In this document: piece after piece, positions 1-5,787 of the stretch
How the letters are laid out: every line of letters starts with the position of its first letter
Position numbering within the stretch: position 1 is the stretch's first letter
From: Chloroflexota bacterium
GTDB lineage: Bacteria; Chloroflexota; Anaerolineae; Caldilineales; Caldilineaceae
Direction: 5' to 3'
Assembly: GCA_003577005.1 (NCBI GenBank)
Contig: QEUW01000456.1
Span: 1 to 5,787, forward strand
DNA length: 5,787 nt
Notes under the pieces: generated by a model
Database searches by the model: none
What the model saw: only the letters and a program-made list of their open reading frames with translations
Told to the model about the DNA's origin: nothing
Program-made: the position numbers and the translations under genes

Positions 1-69
1 GGCCTCCTGAGCGCCGACGAAGCGCGGCGTATGGCAGCCCACGTCGAGCAGATCGTCGCATGGATATGA
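1..69 (+). CDS. C-terminal end of an unidentified upstream protein (partial)
   Basis: The frame starting at base 1 is open and ends at TGA 67-69, giving 22 residues that begin GLLSADEARR and end VAWI. The composition (Ala, Glu, Arg, then an amphipathic stretch) looks like a genuine C-terminal helix. Codons end mostly in G or C, like the hydrolase that follows. The stop overlaps the next gene's ATG codons at 60 and 66. The ATG at 66 forms the classic ATGA stop/start overlap, so this gene and the hydrolase are very likely in one operon. Too little is visible to name a family. Confidence 0.6.
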   Translation, partial: GLLSADEARRMAAHVEQIVAWI

Positions 70-845
70 GCAACCCAGCGCACCCGCTGTGCGGCAACGG
101 CCATTTCGCGGCGGTCAACGACGTCGAACTGTATTACGAGGAGCTTGGCGCGGGATCGCCCTTGGTCCTGCTGCATGGCTTTTTCCGCTCCACCCTCGTC
201 TGGCAGCCCTACGTGGACGAGCTTGCGGCGCACTTCAAAGTGATTGCGGTCGACCTGCGCGGCCATGGGCGCTCGACCAACCCGGCGGGCCGCTTTACGC
301 ACAGCCAGTCGGCGCGCGATGTCTTCGCCCTGCTCGACCAGTTGGGCATCGAACGCTTTCAGGCCATGGGCATCAGTTCGGGCGGGATGACACTGCTACA
401 CATGGCGACCCAGCAGCCGGCCCGCGTCGAGGCCATGGTGCTGATCGGCGCGACCCCCTATTTTGGCGCAGAGACGCGCGCCCTGCAGCGCCAGCGCACC
501 GTGGACAGCCTCACCCCCGGCGATTGGGAGACGCTCCGCCTGCACCATCACCACGGCGATGAACAGATCCGGGCGCTGGTCAACCAGTTCCATGGCTTTG
601 CAGACAGCTACGACGACATGAACTTCACCGCGCCCTATCTGTCCACGATCCGAGCGCGCACGCTGATCGTCCACGGCGACCGCGACGAGCATTTCCCGGT
701 CACGATCCCGGTGGAGATGTATCGCGCCATCCCCCAATCATACCTGTGGATCGTGCCCAATGGCGGCCATGTGCCGATCACAGGCGAGCGCACCCAGCCG
801 TTTACGCAGACTGCGCTGGCCTTCCTGCGCGACGAGTGGACCTAG
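60..845 (+). CDS. Alpha/beta-fold hydrolase, intact Ser-Asp-His triad
   Basis: This is a cytosolic single-domain alpha/beta hydrolase of 261 residues, a usual length for the superfamily, with no signal peptide. Landmarks in order are the oxyanion-hole motif LLHGFF (37-42), the strand and turn VDLRGHGRS (64-72), the nucleophile elbow GISSG with Ser106 (104-108), the acid in HGDRDEHFP, most likely Asp209, and the base in NGGHVP, His237. The lid region (about 135-190) contains a run of four histidines at 162-165. The sequence most resembles esterase or enol-lactonase-like members (3-oxoadipate enol-lactonase type), but the substrate cannot be read from sequence. In this setting a sugar lactone or acyl-sugar ester is a reasonable but unproven guess. 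The start is either ATG 60 or ATG 66; 66 gives an ATGA overlap with the upstream stop and there is no strong Shine-Dalgarno, so translational coupling is likely. GC is high, for example 43 of 60 bases in row 241-300. Confidence 0.9.
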   Translation: MDMSNPAHPLCGNGHFAAVNDVELYYEELGAGSPLVLLHGFFRSTLVWQPYVDELAAHFKVIAVDLRGHGRSTNPAGRFTHSQSARDVFALLDQLGIERFQAMGISSGGMTLLHMATQQPARVEAMVLIGATPYFGAETRALQRQRTVDSLTPGDWETLRLHHHHGDEQIRALVNQFHGFADSYDDMNFTAPYLSTIRARTLIVHGDRDEHFPVTIPVEMYRAIPQSYLWIVPNGGHVPITGERTQPFTQTALAFLRDEWT

Positions 846-880
846 CCGGCAACTGCGAGGAGTACTACATCTATCGAAAT

Positions 881-887
881 AGGGGGG
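881..887 (+). promoter_or_regulatory. Ribosome binding site of the 185-residue gene
   Basis: AGGGGGG lies 8 bases before ATG 896. It decides the start: the same frame stays open back to an ATG at 746, but that extension runs inside the hydrolase gene and reads as an arginine- and alanine-rich shadow. Confidence 0.6.
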
Positions 888-895
888 CGCACACA

Positions 896-1453
896 ATGGC
901 GCAAAAGACAGTTGGCTTTTACACACTCATTGCAGACGACGACCTCAAGCGTATGCTCGGCGCGCTGCTGGTGCTCGACGAGCTGGGGAAACCAGAGGAA
1001 TTCCGCGTGACGTTCCCTGTTAAGCCTACCCTAATCCAACGCCAACTCTACGGCGAATCGCTTTTTCCGCATGTCGGGGTCGAACTTTGTGGGCTTCCCC
1101 TGTACCAGGCGCTGAAGGCGAAACCACAGCTTATGGTCGTCAGCCATCTGGAATTTCTGTTGCTGGGCGACATGGTAGCCTCTCCATTAGTGTTTCTGGA
1201 GCCGGCAGGGTCCACGCTTGTCGTCAAGGGAACCAGTTCCAACAGCCGTAGCGCGCAGAAACAGATTGAGTCTCCGTCTGGGCGATTTGAGCCGGTCCGT
1301 GTTGCCTATCCTGAAACCTATTCGCCCGAGCGCTGCAGCCAGGCAGCCGCATTGGTAGCCGATTTCTTCCGCGCCATAGACCTACTGGAGCCATTCGATC
1401 GCATCGACGTAGCCGTCCAAATGTTGCAAGAACAGGATGAGAAATTCCGCTAG
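896..1453 (+). CDS. Unknown 185-residue protein upstream of the SNF2-nuclease gene
   Basis: I do not recognise this family. The protein begins MAQKTVGFYT and ends in a charged tail, DEKFR. No signal peptide or convincing membrane segment is seen, so it is probably cytosolic. Visible parts are a helical N-terminal region rich in Leu and Asp (about 12-32), mixed strand-like stretches at 36-65 and 78-110 (for example MVVSHLEFLLL and PLVFLEP), a polar Ser/Gln-rich loop at 112-130, and a helical C-terminal part (about 145-182). There are two cysteines (65 and 147) and no clear catalytic signature. The start at 896 is chosen for its ribosome binding site and because upstream codons fall in the hydrolase tail. 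Only 11 bases separate its stop from the next gene, so the two are probably co-transcribed. It is AT-richer than the flanking metabolic genes (30 GC of 60 in row 1141-1200) and uses TTA and CTA codons, which suggests acquisition together with the downstream gene. It could be a partner, regulator or specificity factor; this is inference from position only. Confidence 0.75.
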   Translation: MAQKTVGFYTLIADDDLKRMLGALLVLDELGKPEEFRVTFPVKPTLIQRQLYGESLFPHVGVELCGLPLYQALKAKPQLMVVSHLEFLLLGDMVASPLVFLEPAGSTLVVKGTSSNSRSAQKQIESPSGRFEPVRVAYPETYSPERCSQAAALVADFFRAIDLLEPFDRIDVAVQMLQEQDEKFR

Positions 1454-1464
1454 GCAAACGCAAG

Positions 1465-3867
1465 ATGCTGCAGGAAATAGGAGTGGTGAGGCGTTGGGCC
1501 ATCGGACGTGCGCCGATTATGCCGCCGTTCACCGTGGAAATCGAGATCGACCAACATATTGCGAGCATCCACCAGCCTTCAGACCTCGGCGTGGTGGAAT
1601 TTCCGCTGCTGATAGCGCCCGCATTGGACGCATCTGCGTTTGAGATATTGCCAGCGCCTACGGTTTCTCACGACCACGCGTCAATCCCGATAGAGATATT
1701 CAGCCTATCCTCTGTCTCCTTAGTCGCCGCGCCAAGGGATACCGACGGCGGCTTCACCCTGCTGGAGCCGCCGTCCAATGTCCGGGCGCGCTTTGAAACC
1801 CTGGCGGCGCCGGGCAAGGCGGGCAAGTCTTACGCACCCAAAGTCCCTGCGCCCGTCCAGCCAGGCCTACCGCTGCCTGCCAATGACGAGCGATGCCGAC
1901 ATGGACTGCTTCGAGCCTCATGCACCATCTGCCAAAAACAAGCGAACAAGACGAACCCAGGACACAAATCGGCTAGACTGAACCGTACGCGCACGGTGGA
2001 TGTGTTTGATTTGCTGCTGCCGTATCTGCAGCCTTCTATTCAGACACTGCTTGCGCAGCCTTTGCTCTTTCCTGCCGGGCGACGCCCCTTTGACTACCAG
2101 ATCACCGGCATCAAGTTTCTGGCTGAACATCCCTCGGCTCTCCTCGGCGACGAGATGGGCTTGGGAAAGACGATTCAGGCCATTGTTGCACTGCAGGTAC
2201 TGTACCGTCGCGGGGATGCGCGGCAGACTCTGATCCTGTGCCCGCGGTCTTTACTGGGGACTTGGCAGCGCGAACTAGCGAGGTGGGCACCGGAACTCTA
2301 TGTGCTACTCGTACGAGGCAGCAAGGAGGAGCGCGTTACTCTCTGGCAAGCGCCGGCATCTGTCTACTTGACGAACTACGAGACCCTACGTAACGACCAG
2401 GCAGACATCCCAGGCATCGCGTTGAAATTCCAGGTGGTCCTGCTAGACGAGGTACAGAAAATCAAGAACCCGACCACGGATGTGGCGCGCGCCGTACGAC
2501 GTATCCGCGCCCAGTATCGTTGGGCACTGTCGGGTACACCCTTGGAGAACAAACTCGAAGATGTGGCTGCGATCTTCGATTATTTGAAACATGGCCTGTT
2601 CTCTCCTGACGAGTTCCTTACACCTGCTATGGTAAAGAAGCGGATTGAGCCTTACTTCCTGCGCCGCCGCACGGCTGATGTGCGCCGAGAACTCCCCGAA
2701 AAGATCACGACAGAAGTCTGGCTGGATTTGACCGACGCTCAATACCGGACATATCAGGATGAGGAGACAGCGGGCCGAAGCGAACTATTAAAGGCTGGGA
2801 CCACGCGGGTCCATGTCTTTGCCCTGATCAACAAGCTCAAGCAGATATGCAACTTAGATCCCCGTACAGGTGAATCGTGTAAGGCCGATTATCTCGCCGA
2901 CCAATTGGATAGCATCACTGAAAACGGCCAGAAGGCGCTGGTGTTTTCACATCTGCCCAAAGTCTCGTTGAAACAGATTGAGCCACGGCTGCGCAGTTTT
3001 GGGACAGCGGTCTTCGATGGGCAACTGAGTGACATCCGCCGCGAGCGTATCATCCAGGATTTCATGGGCCAGGGAGACCCCAAGGTATTGCTGTTGTCTG
3101 TCCAGGCAGGTGGCGTAGGGCTGACACTCACAGCGGCTAATCATGTTTTTCATTTTGACCACTGGTGGAATCCGGCTGTGGTCCGCCAAGCAGAAGGCCG
3201 CGCCCACCGGATCGGCCAGACGCAGACTGTGTTCGTACACGACTTGTACACATCGGGGACAATCGAGGAGCGCATCTATAAACTGCTCCAAGATAAGCAG
3301 AGCCTCTTTGACGCCGTGATCGATGATCTCTCGGCTGAATACGTCCAGGGGTCGATTACGGATGCAGAGTTGTTCGGGCTTTTCGGGCTTAAACCGCCTG
3401 GCGGCGATATGCCTGTTAAGGACTCTCTACCTACGGGCGTACACCCGCCAACCCCACCCTTACCACCACCTGATAAACCGTCCGGGAAGCGACTTGACGA
3501 TCTGACGCCAGTCGAGTTTGAGCACCTAGTAGCAAGGCTCTATGAGCGGATGGGTTATCGAACTGAAGTCACCCGCCAGTCTAGAGATCATGGGGTTGAC
3601 GTAATCGGCCAGCGCGCTACTCAATTTGGTGTTGAGAAGATCATTGTACAATGTAAGCACTACCCAAAGGGTGCTGTGGGCGAGCCTGTCATCCGTGAGT
3701 TGCTTGGCGCGTGGAGCGAGCATCAGGACGCTCAGTTCGCTGTCGTAGTAACGAGTGGAAGTTTCAGCCAGGATGCCATTGCACTCGCGCAGCGCCGGAG
3801 GGTGACACTCGTTGATCGAACCGATTTGTCAGGGATGATCAGGCAGTATCTGAGGAGTCATTCGTAG
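1465..3867 (+). CDS. SNF2-family ATPase/helicase fused to a C-terminal Mrr-type nuclease
   Basis: This 800-residue protein is predicted to move on duplex DNA using ATP and to cut it. Residues 1-125 are an unrecognised, strand-rich region. C144-x-H146-x6-C153-x2-C156 looks like a zinc knuckle. The SNF2 core spans about 205-625: Walker A DEMGLGKT with Lys235, motif Ia LILCPRSLLGTW (256-267), motif II DEVQ (328-331, in place of DEAH), motif III LSGTPLEN (355-362), motif IV ALVFSH (491-496), motif V around SVQAGGVGLTLT (545-556), and motif VI RQAEGRAHRIGQT (574-586), including the arginine-finger region. A proline-rich linker (about 644-672) leads to an Mrr-type PD-(D/E)XK domain (about 676-795) with FEHLVARLYERMGY (685-698), HGVDVI (Asp712) and VQCKHY (Gln729-x-Lys731, the QxK form seen in Mrr-type nucleases). 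All key residues are present, so both activities are likely intact. The start at 1465 has only a weak AGG 10 bases upstream; ATG 1519 (Met19) is an alternative. The gene is AT-richer than its flanks (26 GC of 60 in row 2581-2640). A defence role is inferred from the domain pairing; a DNA repair or chromatin-like role is the alternative. Confidence 0.93.
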   Translation: MLQEIGVVRRWAIGRAPIMPPFTVEIEIDQHIASIHQPSDLGVVEFPLLIAPALDASAFEILPAPTVSHDHASIPIEIFSLSSVSLVAAPRDTDGGFTLLEPPSNVRARFETLAAPGKAGKSYAPKVPAPVQPGLPLPANDERCRHGLLRASCTICQKQANKTNPGHKSARLNRTRTVDVFDLLLPYLQPSIQTLLAQPLLFPAGRRPFDYQITGIKFLAEHPSALLGDEMGLGKTIQAIVALQVLYRRGDARQTLILCPRSLLGTWQRELARWAPELYVLLVRGSKEERVTLWQAPASVYLTNYETLRNDQADIPGIALKFQVVLLDEVQKIKNPTTDVARAVRRIRAQYRWALSGTPLENKLEDVAAIFDYLKHGLFSPDEFLTPAMVKKRIEPYFLRRRTADVRRELPEKITTEVWLDLTDAQYRTYQDEETAGRSELLKAGTTRVHVFALINKLKQICNLDPRTGESCKADYLADQLDSITENGQKALVFSHLPKVSLKQIEPRLRSFGTAVFDGQLSDIRRERIIQDFMGQGDPKVLLLSVQAGGVGLTLTAANHVFHFDHWWNPAVVRQAEGRAHRIGQTQTVFVHDLYTSGTIEERIYKLLQDKQSLFDAVIDDLSAEYVQGSITDAELFGLFGLKPPGGDMPVKDSLPTGVHPPTPPLPPPDKPSGKRLDDLTPVEFEHLVARLYERMGYRTEVTRQSRDHGVDVIGQRATQFGVEKIIVQCKHYPKGAVGEPVIRELLGAWSEHQDAQFAVVVTSGSFSQDAIALAQRRRVTLVDRTDLSGMIRQYLRSHS

Positions 3868-3930
3868 ATTCCCGACTTGCACCCATTATATCTGTTATCA
3901 GATATTCCATCCAATATCGAATCGACCCTT
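3868..3930 (+). promoter_or_regulatory. AT-rich intergenic region, likely fucose isomerase promoter/operator
   Basis: This 63-base gap separates the SNF2-nuclease stop from the fucose isomerase ribosome binding site and is clearly AT-richer than the gene downstream. A possible sigma-70-type promoter is TTGCAC (3877-3882), an 18-base spacer and GATATT (3901-3906), each matching 4 of 6 consensus bases. Inverted repeats (separate entry) overlap the spacer and the -10 box, as an operator would. The region would let fucI be expressed independently of the inserted genes. The promoter match is weak and could be chance. Confidence 0.4.
3888..3918. repeat. Three alternating ATATC/GATAT half-sites forming two overlapping inverted repeats
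   Basis: Arm ATATCTG (3888-3894) and arm CAGATAT (3899-3905) are a perfect 7-base inverted repeat around TTAT. GATATT (3901-3906) and AATATC (3913-3918) are a perfect 6-base inverted repeat around CCATCC. The middle arm is shared, so as RNA only one hairpin can form at a time. As DNA, the half-sites ATATC (3888), GATAT (3901) and ATATC (3914) begin exactly 13 bases apart in alternating orientation. There is no U-run after either hairpin and the stems are AT-rich, so an intrinsic terminator is unlikely. An operator for a dimeric regulator is the more natural reading, but unproven. Confidence 0.6.
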
Positions 3931-3936
3931 AAGGAG
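3931..3936 (+). promoter_or_regulatory. Strong ribosome binding site of L-fucose isomerase
   Basis: AAGGAG sits 8 bases before ATG 3945. It overlaps the GTG at 3936 that would otherwise extend the frame by three codons, so ATG 3945 is the real start. Confidence 0.8.
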
Positions 3937-3944
3937 TGAAACAT

Positions 3945-5759
<1,815 letters not shown>

Positions 5760-5787
5760 GGGAGATTTGCACCGCAAAATCGCAAAG
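5760..5787 (+). other. Short trailing sequence after fucI, no gene assigned
   Basis: The 28 bases after the stop begin with a purine-rich GGGAG that could be a ribosome binding site, but no ATG or GTG follows before the window ends. A TTG at 5767 is too close to it to be credible. No terminator hairpin is visible, so the operon may continue downstream. Confidence 0.3.

Noticed and set aside
541..560. His-rich run in the hydrolase as a possible metal-binding site
   Set aside because: Four consecutive histidines (162-165) lie in the variable lid region; with no matching second cluster, this is more likely family variation than a dedicated metal site.
396..737. 113-codon minus-strand frame inside the hydrolase gene
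   Set aside because: It is antisense to the hydrolase, whose catalytic triad is intact; the frame shows no family resemblance or ribosome binding site.
746..895. N-terminal extension of the 185-residue protein by 50 codons
   Set aside because: The first 34 codons overlap the hydrolase in another frame and read as Arg/Ala/Cys-rich shadow sequence. A good ribosome binding site sits just before ATG 896.
1224..1568. 114-codon minus-strand frame across the junction of the two middle genes
   Set aside because: It is antisense to both genes, has no visible ribosome binding site and gives a low-information protein. An antitoxin-like antisense gene was considered but nothing supports it.
3888..3905. 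Intrinsic terminator after the SNF2-nuclease gene
   Set aside because: The inverted repeat is perfect, but the stem is only 7 base pairs and mostly A-T, and no run of T follows it.
3936..3944. GTG start for fucI three codons upstream
   Set aside because: The GTG overlaps the AAGGAG ribosome binding site itself, which is ideally spaced for ATG 3945.

Overview
The window reads like a bacterial chromosome segment with all genes on the plus strand. Two GC-rich metabolic genes, an alpha/beta hydrolase (60-845) and L-fucose isomerase (3945-5759), flank two AT-richer genes (896-1453 and 1465-3867) that look like an acquired insert. The source is not certain. The GC-rich, tightly packed operon style and a fucose isomerase close to E. 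coli FucI fit a free-living bacterium, possibly Chloroflexota, but that is a guess and not shown by any marker gene.

Layout. Positions 1-69 hold the last 22 codons of an unidentified upstream gene. It ends in an ATGA overlap with the hydrolase, which suggests translational coupling. The hydrolase has a complete Ser-Asp-His triad. After 50 noncoding bases comes a 185-residue protein of unknown family. Eleven bases later begins an 800-residue protein with an unknown N-terminal region, a small Cys/His zinc-knuckle-like motif, a complete SNF2-type ATPase/helicase core, a proline-rich linker and a C-terminal Mrr-type PD-(D/E)XK nuclease domain. A 63-base AT-rich gap (3868-3930) carries three alternating GATAT/ATATC half-sites spaced exactly 13 bases apart, which form two overlapping, mutually exclusive hairpins. 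A strong AAGGAG ribosome binding site and L-fucose isomerase follow.

How the genes may work together. The hydrolase and fucose isomerase probably belong to a sugar or glycan catabolism cluster. The two middle genes probably form one transcription unit. The SNF2-Mrr fusion most plausibly acts in defence against foreign DNA: an ATP-driven translocase coupled to a nuclease, an architecture reminiscent of ZorD of Zorya systems and of type IV (modification-dependent) restriction enzymes. No ZorA, ZorB, ZorC or methyltransferase is visible in the window. The unknown 185-residue protein is the only obvious partner, so the pair is the best candidate here for an undescribed system.
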